From CAWBRT01 sp963814745 (lineage in GTDB: Bacteria; Acidobacteriota; Terriglobia; Terriglobales; Acidobacteriaceae): 64,000 bases of DNA. The notes beneath the pieces were generated by a model that saw nothing but the letters and a program-made list of their open reading frames with translations, was not told where the DNA came from and did no database searches. This document shows, piece after piece, positions 53,861 through 62,996 of this stretch. The stretch's first letter is position 1; each line of letters begins with the position of its first letter. Made by a program: the position numbers and the translations under genes. The stretch spans positions 62,001-126,000 of the forward strand of contig CAWFEA010000025.1 of assembly GCA_963814745.1 (NCBI GenBank), read 5' to 3'.

Positions 53861-55291
53861 GTGGGCACTTTCTTTGTTGAAAACTTCGGATGCCGCGCCA
53901 CCCAGGCCGACGGAGCCGCCATGGAACGCGACTTCCTGGAAAGAGGCTTGACCCGCGCGACGGCTACCGCCCAAGCCGAACTCGTGGTCCTAAATACTTG
54001 TACCGTAACAACTTCGGCTGATCACGATGCCCGCGCCACGATTCGCCGCATCCATCGCGAAAACCCTGGAGCCAAAATTATTGTAACCGGTTGTTACGCG
54101 CAGCGTGCGCCCGACGAGCTGGCTTCGCTTCCCGGTGTCTCTTTGGTGGTGGGCAACTCGCACAAATCCAAGCTTGCGCAGATTGCCGTCGAGCGAAGCG
54201 CGCAAACGGCACCTGCGATTGGGTCCCCGGGATTCGTTTCGCTTTCGACCTTGAGTGCGAGGCTGACGCCCGCGCCGGCCTTTGGCGACGAGAAAGCTCC
54301 GGCGGAGATTATCGTCGGCGATATCTTCGCCCACACCGAACTGACGGCCGCGCCCGTTTTCGAGGCCGATACAACCGGCGATAAAACTCGCCCCAACCTG
54401 AAGGTGCAGGATGGCTGCAACAACCGCTGCTCCTTTTGCATTATTCCGTTTGTTCGCGGCCGGAGCCGGTCGCTTAGAATCGAGCAGGTACTTGCCAGCG
54501 TCCGTCAGTTGGTGGCCGGCGGATACCGTGAGATCGTGCTCTCGGGCATTAACCTCGGCCGTTGGGGACGAGACTTTGCCCCGCAAGTGCCCGACGAGAG
54601 TGTGCCTCAGCGCCTGCGTTTTGTCGATCTGCTACAGGCGATCCTGACGGGCACAACCGTGGAAAAGATTCGCATCAGCTCGGTCGAACCGATGGATTGG
54701 AGCGATGAGCTGATTGGGCTGGCAAGCTCTTCGCCGCGAATCTGCAAGCACGCGCATGTCCCCATGCAATCGGGCAGCGACCGCGTGCTGCGGCGGATGC
54801 ACCGGCGTTACCGCCCCTGGCACTACGCCGATCGCATCCTGAAGATCCGGCAGGCCATGCCCGACGCCGCCATCGGCGCCGACGTGATGGTCGGATTTCC
54901 GGGTGAAACCGACGATGATTTCGCGCAGACGAGTGCTTTGATCGAGAGTCTACCGTTCACCTATCTGCATGTGTTTACCTACTCCTCGCGGCCCGGCACC
55001 CCTTCTGCCGCGATGGCGGCGCAGGTTCCCGGCGATGTGGCGCATGAGCGCAACCGCATCCTGCGTGAGCTGGCGGCGACGAAGAAGCGGCATTTCCAGG
55101 CAGGATTCGTCGGACGTTCGCTGGAGGCGATCACGCTCACCCATGTCGATCGGCAGGAAGGCTTCACCGAGGCGCTGACCGATAATTACCAGAAGCTCTG
55201 GGTCGAGGGCATCCATCCGTCCAATCAGGCGATCCGGGCGCGAATTGCCGGAATTGAGCAGGACGCGCTGATCGGACAACTTCTCAAGTAG
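53861..55291 (+). CDS. mtaB: MtaB-type tRNA methylthiotransferase
   Basis: From GTG 53861 the protein is 476 residues. The N-terminal methylthiotransferase domain has three Cys for the auxiliary [4Fe-4S] cluster: ENFGCRATQADG, LNTCTVTTSADHD and VTGCYAQRAPDEL. The radical-SAM core has the CxxxCxxC motif in VQDGCNNRCSFCIIPFVRG (about residues 185-203), and a short TRAM-like C-terminus follows. MtaB makes the 2-methylthio group of ms2t6A37 in tRNA; the N-terminal pattern fits it better than MiaB or RimO. An in-frame GTG at 53819 is possible but lacks homologous sequence. Confidence 0.88.
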   Translation: MGTFFVENFGCRATQADGAAMERDFLERGLTRATATAQAELVVLNTCTVTTSADHDARATIRRIHRENPGAKIIVTGCYAQRAPDELASLPGVSLVVGNSHKSKLAQIAVERSAQTAPAIGSPGFVSLSTLSARLTPAPAFGDEKAPAEIIVGDIFAHTELTAAPVFEADTTGDKTRPNLKVQDGCNNRCSFCIIPFVRGRSRSLRIEQVLASVRQLVAGGYREIVLSGINLGRWGRDFAPQVPDESVPQRLRFVDLLQAILTGTTVEKIRISSVEPMDWSDELIGLASSSPRICKHAHVPMQSGSDRVLRRMHRRYRPWHYADRILKIRQAMPDAAIGADVMVGFPGETDDDFAQTSALIESLPFTYLHVFTYSSRPGTPSAAMAAQVPGDVAHERNRILRELAATKKRHFQAGFVGRSLEAITLTHVDRQEGFTEALTDNYQKLWVEGIHPSNQAIRARIAGIEQDALIGQLLK

Positions 55292-55343
55292 CTCGTGCCG
55301 TCGAAAAGGCAAGCGCCGGGCGATGAACCATCTACTCTGGGCG

Positions 55344-55352
55344 TGCTATAAT
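55344..55352 (+). promoter_or_regulatory. extended -10 promoter for infC
   Basis: TGCTATAAT (55344-55352) is a perfect extended -10 (TGn-TATAAT). The predicted start near 55359 leaves a leader of about 20 bases that carries GGAGG at 55371-55375. The -35 region is weak, as is usual for extended -10 promoters. Confidence 0.6.
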
Positions 55353-55380
55353 CGGGCGATTCAGTACATCGGAGGACCGT

Positions 55381-55899
55381 ATCGATAAGCGTTTCATTCG
55401 TACCAATGAGCGTATTAGGGCTCGCGAAATTCGCGTAATTGATGATCAGGGCGGACAGCTCGGCATCATTCCACCCTTCGAGGCGCTCAGGATCGCAAAG
55501 GAAAAAGGGCTCGATCTGGTTGAGATTTCACCGACGGCGCAGCCGCCGGTATGCCGCATCATGGATTATGGCAAGTTTCTCTACCAGCAGGAAAAGAAGG
55601 ACCGCGAGGCCAAGAAGAACCAGACGCGAATCGTAGTCAAGGAAGTGAAGTTCCGCATCAACGTGGACGACCACGACTACGAGACCAAGAAGAATCATGT
55701 GGTTCGCTTCCTGGAAGATGGCGACAAGGTAAAGGCCACCATTTTTTTCCGGGGCCGTGAAATGACACGGCAGAGTTTGGGACGAGAAATTCTGGAAAGG
55801 CTCATTAAGGATCTCGGCGACAAGGCTATCGTTGAGTTCCGGGCGCGGCAGGAAGGCAACACCCTGCACCTGATTCTGGCCCCTCCAAAAACGAAATAG
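55381..55899 (+). CDS. infC: translation initiation factor IF-3 with a predicted AUC start codon
   Basis: The IF-3 N-terminal domain (RTNERIRAREIRVIDD, then LGIIPPFEALRIAKEKGLDL) is in frame with the C-terminal domain that begins at the internal Met (55561) and ends LILAPPKTK. Between the in-frame TGA at 55324 and this domain there is no ATG, GTG or TTG. ATC at 55381 lies 5 bases after GGAGG and gives a protein of 172 residues, the normal IF-3 length. Rare AUU/AUC starts are known for infC and underlie IF-3 autoregulation. IF-3 binds the 30S subunit and checks start-codon pairing. Confidence 0.9.
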   Translation: MDKRFIRTNERIRAREIRVIDDQGGQLGIIPPFEALRIAKEKGLDLVEISPTAQPPVCRIMDYGKFLYQQEKKDREAKKNQTRIVVKEVKFRINVDDHDYETKKNHVVRFLEDGDKVKATIFFRGREMTRQSLGREILERLIKDLGDKAIVEFRARQEGNTLHLILAPPKTK

Positions 55900-56034
55900 A
55901 GTTTTTCCCGAGGCAAAAGCCTACACCTCCAGCGAGCAAGCCCTCGCCCAATCCCCAGGGACTTGGCGGAAATGGCTTTCTTGTGTTTTCATAAGTATAG
56001 CGGCGGCAGCTTTCGACCGCCGACAGGGACTCGA

Positions 56035-56239
56035 ATGCCTAAAATGTATAAGATGAAGACTCACAGCGGCGCCTCCAAGCGCTTTAAGAAGACAGCCAGT
56101 GGCAGGGTAAAGCGCGGACTTCGCTTTCCAGCGCCACATCCTGACTTCGAAGGACACCAAGCGCAAGCGCCAGAGCCGATATGCCGGCATGGTTTCAAAA
56201 GCCGACCAGCCCAAGGTTAAGCGGATGATTCCGTACTAG
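56035..56239 (+). CDS. rpmI: ribosomal protein L35 (bL35), frameshifted near 56125
   Basis: ATG 56035 starts MPKMYKMKTHSGASKRFKKT, the bL35 N-terminus with a three-residue insertion or alternative start. The frame is lost after about residue 29. The adjacent frame continues QRHILTSKDTKRKRQSRYAG and ends KADQPKVKRMIPY with TAG at 56237-56239. The total is about 67 residues, the normal length. As an essential ribosomal gene in the standard infC-rpmI-rplT order, its break is almost certainly an indel error. Confidence 0.9.
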
Positions 56240-56416
56240 TTGCCAGGCGCGTCCTGGCGGACAACACCGCCCTTAGGGGCTTAGCGCCGGATGAATCGTC
56301 CGGCAAAGCGCGTGAAGAGGCCCAAGCTAAGGCTCCTGCCTCCAGCCGCTTAATCCCAGCCACCGCCGAGCGGAGGCCGTGGGAACCCGGAAACGGGAAC
56401 ATCAAAAGGAGAATGA

Positions 56417-56797
56417 ATGCCTCGCGTAAAACGTGGTACCAAACGCCGTCAAACCGCAAGAAGATACTCAAGCGGGCATCGGTTATTTCCTGACAAAGTC
56501 GAAGCTCTACCAGGCTGCCAGGAGCAGGTACAGCGCGGGTTCAAGACCGCATTCGTCGGACGAAGCCAGAAAAAGCGCCAGTATCGCTCGCTGTGGATCG
56601 TGCGCATCAACGCCGGCTGCGTTCAGAACGGCATCAGCTACAGCCGGTTCATCAGCGGACTTAAAAAGGCTGGAATCGAGCTCGACCGCAAGATCCTCGC
56701 CGATATGGCGGTCAATGATGCTGCGGGCTTTGCATCGCTGGTCGAGCAGGCCAAGAGCCGCCGCTGCCGCCGCGTAATTTTTCCGGTTCAAGGCTGA
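56417..56797 (+). CDS. rplT: ribosomal protein L20 (bL20), N-terminal third scrambled by indels
   Basis: The frame is open from ATG 56417 to 56797. Residues 1-12 (MPRVKRGTKRR) and the part after about residue 40 (KKRQYRSLWIVRINA, YSRFISGLKKAGIELDRKIL, ADMAVNDAAGFASLVEQAK) are bL20. The intervening residues do not fit. The expected RKKILKRAS, GYFLTKSKLYQAA and EQVQRGFK are found in the other two frames between 56450 and 56555. At least three compensating indels are therefore needed. AAAGGAG precedes the start. bL20 binds 23S rRNA early in 50S assembly. Confidence 0.9.
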   Translation: MPRVKRGTKRRQTARRYSSGHRLFPDKVEALPGCQEQVQRGFKTAFVGRSQKKRQYRSLWIVRINAGCVQNGISYSRFISGLKKAGIELDRKILADMAVNDAAGFASLVEQAKSRRCRRVIFPVQG

Positions 56798-56887
56798 GCA
56801 CTTTTTTGGATGGGCGGCCGCAGGGCCGCCCGTTGCGTCTTGGCGAAGGAATTGTTTTGCACGCTATGCCTACAAGTCGTATCAGCG

Positions 56888-57112
56888 TGTCATGCTGAGC
56901 AAAGCGAAGCATCCCTGCCAAGTGGCGAACCAAGAATGGCGTCTGCGGAATTGACCAGCAAGCCGGAACCCTGGTTCGCACGAAACTGATGTGCGAGGAT
57001 CGACGTGACGCGCTTTGCCGAAGCGATTGACGATGAAGCGAACGAGTAGACACATGGCGGCGGCGCTGTTACGGAAACCGCGATGGGATTCTTCGCTTCG
57101 CTCAGAATGACA
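56888..57112. repeat. inverted pair of 'CHSERSEES'-type intergenic repeats
   Basis: TGTCATGCTGAGC and the following bases to 56916 match, in reverse orientation, 57085-57112, which on the minus strand reads TGTCATTCTGAGCGAAGCGA and on. Translation of this repeat gives the familiar CHSERSEES spurious peptide. The two copies enclose a 225-base block between rplT and pheS. The 346-base gap 56798-57143 otherwise holds only a GC hairpin (GGGCGGCC-GCAG-GGCCGCCC, 56812-56831) after a T-run. Confidence 0.7.
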
Positions 57113-57143
57113 TTCTGGAAGGGATACTTGTAAGGTGCTTGCC

Positions 57144-58237
57144 ATGTACTCCGTCCCAAAACTCGAAGATTACTCGCCCGAGGCACTGGACAAAGCTACG
57201 CGGGAGTTGCTGGAAGCGCTGGAGCAGGAACGCCGACGGTTCAGAGCGGAGCCGAATGGAAGGCGTTCGCGACCGCTGGATGGCGCGCAAGAACGGCATC
57301 CTCACGCAGATCAACGATCTTTGGCTTAAGGCCGCGCCCGCCGCAACAAGCGCGATGTTGGACAACGCGTCAACACCCTGAAACAGCGATGCCGAGCACG
57401 CGATCGAAGAGACGCGGCAGAATATCGCCGGCGCCGGCGCCGAGGCCAAGCTCGCCTCCGAGCGCATCGACATGACCCTGCCCGGCATCACTCGCGGCTG
57501 GGCGTGCGCCATCCGGTGCTGCGCACCCTGGACGAGATCGTCGCCGTCTTCGTCGACATGGGCTACTCGGTCGCCGAAGGCCCGGAGGTGGAAAGCGACT
57601 ACTACAATTTCGAGGCGCTGAACTTTCCGCCCAACCATCCGGCGCGCGACACCCAGGACACGCTGTTCATCGCCAACAGGAGCGCGCGCCGCAGCGCGAC
57701 CGCCTGCTGCTGCGCACCCATACCTCTCCGGTGCAGATCCGCACCATGGAAAAGCCTGCGCCTCCGGTGCGCGTCATCTGCCCCGGCAAGGTGCACCGCA
57801 ACGACGCGCCGGACGCGACCCACTCGCCCGTCTTCCATCAGCTCGAAGGGCTCTGCGTCGATACCAACATCACCTTCGGCGACCTGAAGGGAACGCTCGA
57901 CCACGCCATGAAGTCGATGTTCGGCTGCGCGGTCAAGACCAGTTTCCGCCCGTCGTTTTTCCCGTTCACCGAACCGAGCGTCGAGGTCTCGATCTCCTGC
58001 CCATTCTGCGGAGGCAAGGGCTGCCGCCCGTGCAAGCAGAGCGGCTGGATCGAGTTGCTCGGCTCGGGGATGGTTGATCCCAGCGGTCTTCGGCTTTGTC
58101 GGTTACGACCCGAAAAAGCTACAGCGGTTTCGCCTTCGGCATGGGCGTGGAGCGCATGGCCATGATGACGCTACAACGTCGATGACATTCAGCAGTTCTT
58201 CTACGGCGACATGCGGTTCCTGGAGCAGTTCGCGTAA
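57144..58237 (+). CDS. pheS: phenylalanyl-tRNA synthetase alpha subunit, multiply frameshifted
   Basis: ATG 57144 starts MYSVPKLEDYSPEALDKATR (coiled-coil arm). The family sequence is then recovered in pieces across about eight frame changes between 57260 and 58175. Segments are RDRWMARKNGILTQINDLWL, ARQNIAGAGAEAK-like arm sequence, HPVLRTLDEIVAVFVDMGYS, EGPEVESDYYNFEALNFPPN, VHRNDAPDATHSPVFHQLEG, FRPSFFPFTEPSVEV, AVFGFVGYDPKK and DIQQFFYGDMRFLEQFA. A CPFCGGKGCRPC stretch (about residues 290-301) may bind zinc. Total length is about 364 codons. The damage in an essential gene indicates sequence errors. Confidence 0.88.
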
Positions 58238-60391
58238 TGAAAATTCAGCCCAATTGGATTCGCGATTTTATCAATCCGCCGGCCAGCGACCGCAAGATGG
58301 CCGAAGACTTACCGTCAGCGGCATCGCCATTGAAGGCTACTTCGGCCCGATGGCGCCGATGCCAAAGACCTGGTTGAAGCCGAAGATCACCACCAACCGC
58401 GTCGATGCCATGAACCACTACGGCGTCGCCCGCGAGGTCTCGGCCATCTACGATCTCGACCTGATGCCGGTCGCTCCCAAACTGCTCGGCACGCAGCCAG
58501 CTGCGGATTTCAAGATCGAGATCGAAGACGCCAAAGGCTGCGCGCGTTACACCGCCCGCATCGTACGCGAAGTCAAGATCGGACCGTCGCCGGAGCACAT
58601 CGTGCACCGTCTGGAACTGATCGACCAGCGTTCGATCACCAACGTCGCCGACGCCACGCAATTACGTTCTCAACGAAATCGGCCAGCCCACCCACGCCTT
58701 CGACCTCGACAAGCTGCAGGGCGGCAAGATCATCGTTCGCCGCGCCCGCGAGGGCGAAGTGCTGAAGACGCTGGACGGCGTGGAGCGCAAGCTGACGCAG
58801 CAAGACCTGGTGATCGCCGACGCGTTTCGAGCCGGTGGCGCTGGCCGGCATCATGGGCGGCTACGACACCATGATCACCGAGCAGACGCGCAACGTGCTG
58901 ATCGAATCGGCCTGGTTCGATCCGGCGACGATTCGCCACACCTCGCGGCGCCTGGGCATGCACACCGACGCCTCGCACCGCTTCGAGCGCGGCGCGGACT
59001 TTGGTCAAACTCCTTTGGCCTGCGCGCGGGTGGCGGAACTGGTGCAACAGACCGCCGGTTGCCCGTCCGATGCCAACTCGCCTTCGGCCTGGCCGACGGT
59101 GGAAGCGGAGATCGATGCCCTGGCACGCCGCGTCGAGCGTCCACGGATACGCCTGCGTCAGCGCGAGGTCGAAAGAATCCTGGGAGTGGACATCCCCGGT
59201 CGCGAAATCTCGCGCATTCTGAGCCGGCTGGGCTTCAAGGTGGCGGCGGGAAATTCCGTGGCCGATTCGATGGACGTACCGGTCAGCAAGGAAGATCTCG
59301 CTCTGCTGCGCACCGCCGGCACCGAGTTCGTGGTCGAGGTTCCGACTTGGCGGCTCGATGTTGACCGTGAGATCGACCTGATTGAAGAAGTCGGCCGTAT
59401 TTACGGCTATCTCAAGCTGCCGAACACGCTGCCGGCCTTTGCCGGAGCGGTCATTCCGCTGCCCAACGCCGAGAAACAAGCCACCCTGCGGCAGCGGCTG
59501 CTTGCCGTGGGCTACAACGAATCGATCTCTTCGACCTTCATCTCCGCCGAAGAGGTACGCACCTATTCATCCGTCGAAGCCGTGCGGCTGGAGAATCCTT
59601 TGAGCGAGGAAGCCGCCTGTATGCGCAGTTCGCTTGTGCCCGGTTTGGTCAACCAGATTGCTTATAACCTCAATCGCGGCAATGCGGATGTGAAGCTGTT
59701 CGAATCCGGCGACATCTTCGAGATGGTGGGCGAGCGGGTTGAGGAGAAGCGCAGCCTTGCCTTCGTTGCTACCGGGGCGATCAGAGGGGGGTTGCACGGC
59801 AAGCCTGAGGACTACACGTTCTTCGACATGAAGGGAGACTTGGAGGCGTTGCTCTCCGAGTTCGAGCATCGAGCGCTTTACTTCGACCAGCACACCCCCG
59901 CCTGGCTCCATCCCGGACGCTCGGCGCGCGCGGTAATGGACGGCGCCATGGTTGCACGCTTCGGCCAGTTGCATCCTGAACTGGCATTCGCGCGCAAGCT
60001 TCGCCAGCCGGTGTACGTCGCGGAGATTCTCGTCGAACGCCTCTTCCAGCGCCAGTTGCGCCAGCCGAGTTATTGCCCGGTTCCCCGCTTCCCTGCCGCC
60101 GAGCGCGACTTTTCGCTCCTGTTTGCCGAAGGCGTTCTCTTCGAGCGCATACAGCAGGCGGTGGAGTCGTTGGGGATTCCGGAGCTGCGGGAACTGCGGC
60201 CGGTGGAGATTCTGCGCGGCGGGCAAGGGGCTCCGGCGGGTAGTACGAACCTCCCCGCGGGTAAGTACGCGCTGCTGCTGCGGGCACGCTTCCAGTCGGC
60301 GGAGCGCACGCTGCGTGACGACGAAGTCGCCGGCTGGGCACAGCAGATCGTCCGCTCGCTGGAGGCCCTCGGCGGGCAGTTGCGCGGGTAA
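58237..60391 (+). CDS. pheT: phenylalanyl-tRNA synthetase beta subunit, short form, frameshifted near its 5' end
   Basis: ATG 58237 overlaps the pheS stop (TAATG) and starts MKIQPNWIRDFINPPASDR. Frame changes occur near 58300, 58660 and 58830; from 58835 to 60391 the frame is intact. Visible parts are TTNRVDAMNHYGVAREVSAI, the editing-domain region GYDTMITEQTRNVLIESAWF with TSRRLGMHTDASHRFERG, the core-like VGRIYGYLKLPNTLP and a C-terminal anticodon-binding domain (FPAAERDFSLLFAEG). The expected size is about 718 residues. The N-terminal tRNA-binding (EMAP-II/OB) domain found in the roughly 800-residue form is absent. Confidence 0.9.
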
Positions 60392-60481
60392 GCCGGCATT
60401 TTATCCAAAGCGCGGGAATTCCACAGCTCCGGCTGCTATACTGCGCGTGATCACCCATCCGCCTCACGAGGTAATGGAACT

Positions 60482-60775
60482 ATGTTGAATAAGGTTGAGC
60501 CCGAACTTGCCTTTGATGGTACCGGCAAAGAATTTACTTCGCTGGAAGAGAAAATCTACCGCACAATTGAACTGCTGAAGCATGCCCGCGAGGCCAAAGC
60601 CGCCGCGGAGCGCGATGCTTCCCGTTTACGCGAGCAACTGGAAGCTCGCGAAGAAGAGTTTGACGCGGTCAAGGCTGAAGTGATCGCTTTAAAAAAAGAT
60701 CGGGAAGAGGTTCGCGCGCGGGTAGAGAAGATGCTGACGCACATGGATGCTCTGATCGCGGAAGAACAGGTGTAG
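60482..60775 (+). CDS. ZapB-like coiled-coil protein
   Basis: A 97-residue, almost entirely coiled-coil protein (LEEKIYRTIELLKHAREAKA, then ERDASRLREQLEAREEEF) with no membrane segment. Size, composition and position 58 bases before zapA match ZapB-type division proteins or their acidobacterial counterparts. Coiled coils are weakly diagnostic, so the name rests on context. Confidence 0.6.
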   Translation: MLNKVEPELAFDGTGKEFTSLEEKIYRTIELLKHAREAKAAAERDASRLREQLEAREEEFDAVKAEVIALKKDREEVRARVEKMLTHMDALIAEEQV

Positions 60776-60833
60776 GCTTTCTCCGCGGCGCGACATTCTC
60801 GGGACAGTAGCCTAGACAGGGCCGGAGGAAGCG

Positions 60834-61148
60834 ATGACGCAATCCCAGGGCAGCGTACGAGTCGAGATCTATGACCAGAGCTACAACCTGCGGGGCTCCG
60901 ATCCCGAGATTATCGAGCGGCTTGCCGAGTTTGTAGATTCCAGGATGCGGATGGTGTCGGAACACACCTCCACGATTGATTCGTTGCGCGTAGCCGTTCT
61001 GGCGGCGCTGAACATCGCCGACGAGTATTTCGCGCTGAAGAAGAAGTACGACGCGATCGACGGGGAGTATATCAAGCGCGCTTCCCGTCTCGGCAACGTA
61101 TTGGACTCGGCCCTGGACGAAGTGCTGCACGACCGGCGCGCCGGATAA
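60834..61148 (+). CDS. zapA: cell division protein ZapA
   Basis: A 104-residue ZapA. The N-terminal beta domain carries VRVEIYDQSYNLRGSDPEII, followed by ERLAEFVDSRMRMVSE. The long dimerising helix is SLRVAVLAALNIADEYFALK. ZapA crosslinks FtsZ filaments at the division ring. It pairs with the ZapB-like gene upstream. In many bacteria a 6S RNA gene follows zapA; the 194 bases after this gene are unassigned. Confidence 0.88.
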   Translation: MTQSQGSVRVEIYDQSYNLRGSDPEIIERLAEFVDSRMRMVSEHTSTIDSLRVAVLAALNIADEYFALKKKYDAIDGEYIKRASRLGNVLDSALDEVLHDRRAG

Positions 61149-61342
61149 CCGCCCTACGCTCGTTCTCTGTCGTTCGCGCCTATATAAGAAGTCATGTTTG
61201 GGCTCACCGGGATGTCCGCGCACGTTACCGCAACTCTGCTGACCTCTGCTTCACGGCGATGGGGTAGCTTCGAGATCGAAAGACTCGGTTTGCTCCGCGC
61301 AGGCCGCTTAAGTTTCTTCGAAGAACCTCCAGAGGAGACCCA

Positions 61343-61801
61343 GTGAGAGCACAATATAGCGCTGACGCGCTGTTTAACGATGCCCCGGTGAGGGTGCGCT
61401 ACGTCGAAACCGATCAGATGCGGGTGGTTTACAACTCCAATTACTTCATCTGGTTTGAGATCGGACGGGTCGAGTTGCTGCGCAGACTTGGCTACTCCTA
61501 CCACGACATGGAGTCGGACGGCTATCACCTGCCCGTGGTGGAAGCGCGTTGCCGCTATAAGACGCCGGCGTTTTATGACGACCTGCTGGTGATTCGGACA
61601 CGTATGGTAACCTTGCGGCCTTTCTTGATCGTGTTTGCTTACGAAATCATTCGCCGGAGCGACGGAGCGCTGCTTGCCGAGGGCGAGACCACTCACCTTG
61701 TGGTCGGAGCTGAGAAGAAGAAGGCGCAGTTGCCTGAAAAGTACCTCGTGGCATTCCGGCGCGCCATCGGCCAGGGAGTGCTCCGCGCGGCCCATCGATA
61801 A
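61343..61801 (+). CDS. acyl-CoA thioesterase, YbgC/4HBT family
   Basis: A GTG start at 61343 after GAGGAG gives 152 residues of hot-dog-fold thioesterase. The signature is VRYVETDQMRVVYNSNYFIW (about residues 18-37), with the catalytic Asp of the 4-hydroxybenzoyl-CoA thioesterase family, followed by EIGRVELLRRLGYSY. YbgC-type enzymes hydrolyse short-chain or phospholipid-linked acyl-CoA. The genomic link with Tol-Pal seen elsewhere is absent here. Confidence 0.85.
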   Translation: MRAQYSADALFNDAPVRVRYVETDQMRVVYNSNYFIWFEIGRVELLRRLGYSYHDMESDGYHLPVVEARCRYKTPAFYDDLLVIRTRMVTLRPFLIVFAYEIIRRSDGALLAEGETTHLVVGAEKKKAQLPEKYLVAFRRAIGQGVLRAAHR

Positions 61802-61848
61802 GCTTGATATCCGCATCGCGCCTGCGGCCAGCACCTTCGCAAAACCAG

Positions 61849-62214
61849 CTAGACGTTAGCGGGATACCAGCAATGATGGACGAGCACATCCTCTTCCACA
61901 GAGTGTGGCTGGTGCGAGGCTCCTTTGGGAACCTTTACGAACGAGCCCGCCACCAGCGGAACATCGCCGATGCCCTCGATCCAGATCTTTGCTTTGCCGC
62001 TGATGATGTAAAAGATGTCGTCGCAATCCTGATGAGTATGGCGATCCAGATCGGCTCCGACCGACCAGTAGTCAAGCGCCATGGTCACCCCAAACCCATC
62101 GTCTCTTCGATTCAGCAGGTCGGCTCGCTTAACCCCCTTAAACCGGGCGTGCGGAGTCCATTTTCTTTCGGCGGGCTGAATGATCTTCGCCGCTTCGATG
62201 GCATCTGGTGACAT
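61849..62214 (-). CDS. cupin-domain protein
   Basis: ATG 62214, with GGAGG four bases upstream, gives 121 residues of a single cupin barrel. Motif 1 is VGADLDRHTHQDCDDIFYII (two His and a Glu/Asp-type position) and motif 2 is LVAGSFVKVPKGASHQPHS. It probably binds a metal. The family is functionally diverse, so no substrate is assigned. It is convergent with the thioesterase gene. Confidence 0.8.
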   Translation of the reverse strand: MSPDAIEAAKIIQPAERKWTPHARFKGVKRADLLNRRDDGFGVTMALDYWSVGADLDRHTHQDCDDIFYIISGKAKIWIEGIGDVPLVAGSFVKVPKGASHQPHSVEEDVLVHHCWYPANV

Positions 62215-62285
62215 AACTCCTCCCACATCGAAAGCATTTCATGTGTCTCACGAGCATAACGCCAAGCAGAAGCGGATAGCCACCC

Positions 62286-62996
62286 TTACTTCCGGCTGAG
62301 AGCCGCCAGCCTCTCATCGACGATGCGCTCGGCTTCGGCGATAACCTGTTCGATGCTCAATGCACTGGAGTCGATGTGGACGGCATCGGACGCGGCCACC
62401 AGTGGGGCTGTGGCACGCGTGCTGTCGCGTTGGTCGCGCTCGTGCAGCTCTGCCGTGAGCCGAGCTGCCTTCTCCGGATCGCCGGCGGCGTGGTGCTGCA
62501 AGACGCGGCGCTGGGCGCGAACGTCCGGCTCGGCGTCGAGAAAAATTTTCACCTCGGCATGCGGAAAGACGACCGTGCCGATGTCGCGCCCTTCCATGAT
62601 CACGCCGCCGTCGGCGCCCATCTCACGCTGGCGGGCGACCATCCATTGGCGCACCGCCGGATGCACGGACAGGCGCGAAGCGGCGTCCGCTACCTCGCGT
62701 TCGCGGATGCGGGCCGACACATCACGGCCATCCAGCAGGACGCAGTTGCCCGCGAGAGCGGGAATCAGTTCAATGCGCGAACGATTGGCCAGCTCGATCA
62801 TCGCGGCTTCGCTATCGATGGCGATTCCCTGCTCGAGCGCCTTCAGGCCCAAAGCGCGATACATGGCGCCGCTCTCGAGATTAACGTAGCCGAGCTCTTG
62901 CGCCAGGCGCGAGGCGATGGTGCTCTTGCCGGCTCCCGCCGGGCCGTCGATGGCGATCACCAGCTTCTTCGTTTCACTTGACGCTGCTTGGCTCAC
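62286..62996 (-). CDS. cmk: cytidylate kinase
   Basis: A 236-residue CMP/dCMP kinase. The P-loop is IDGPAGAGKSTIA (about residues 16-28), followed by the CMP-binding LESGAMYRALG, VIMEGRDIGTVVFPHAEVKI and the LID segment ELHERDQRDSTRATAPL. The start is GTG at 62996, directly after the TAA of the upstream gene, so the two are read together. It phosphorylates CMP and dCMP in pyrimidine salvage and membrane-lipid precursor supply. Confidence 0.94.
   Translation of the reverse strand: MSQAASSETKKLVIAIDGPAGAGKSTIASRLAQELGYVNLESGAMYRALGLKALEQGIAIDSEAAMIELANRSRIELIPALAGNCVLLDGRDVSARIREREVADAASRLSVHPAVRQWMVARQREMGADGGVIMEGRDIGTVVFPHAEVKIFLDAEPDVRAQRRVLQHHAAGDPEKAARLTAELHERDQRDSTRATAPLVAASDAVHIDSSALSIEQVIAEAERIVDERLAALSRK

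Noticed and set aside
56882..57145. Open frame containing CHSERSEES
   Set aside because: This peptide is the translation of a dispersed intergenic repeat and not a real protein.
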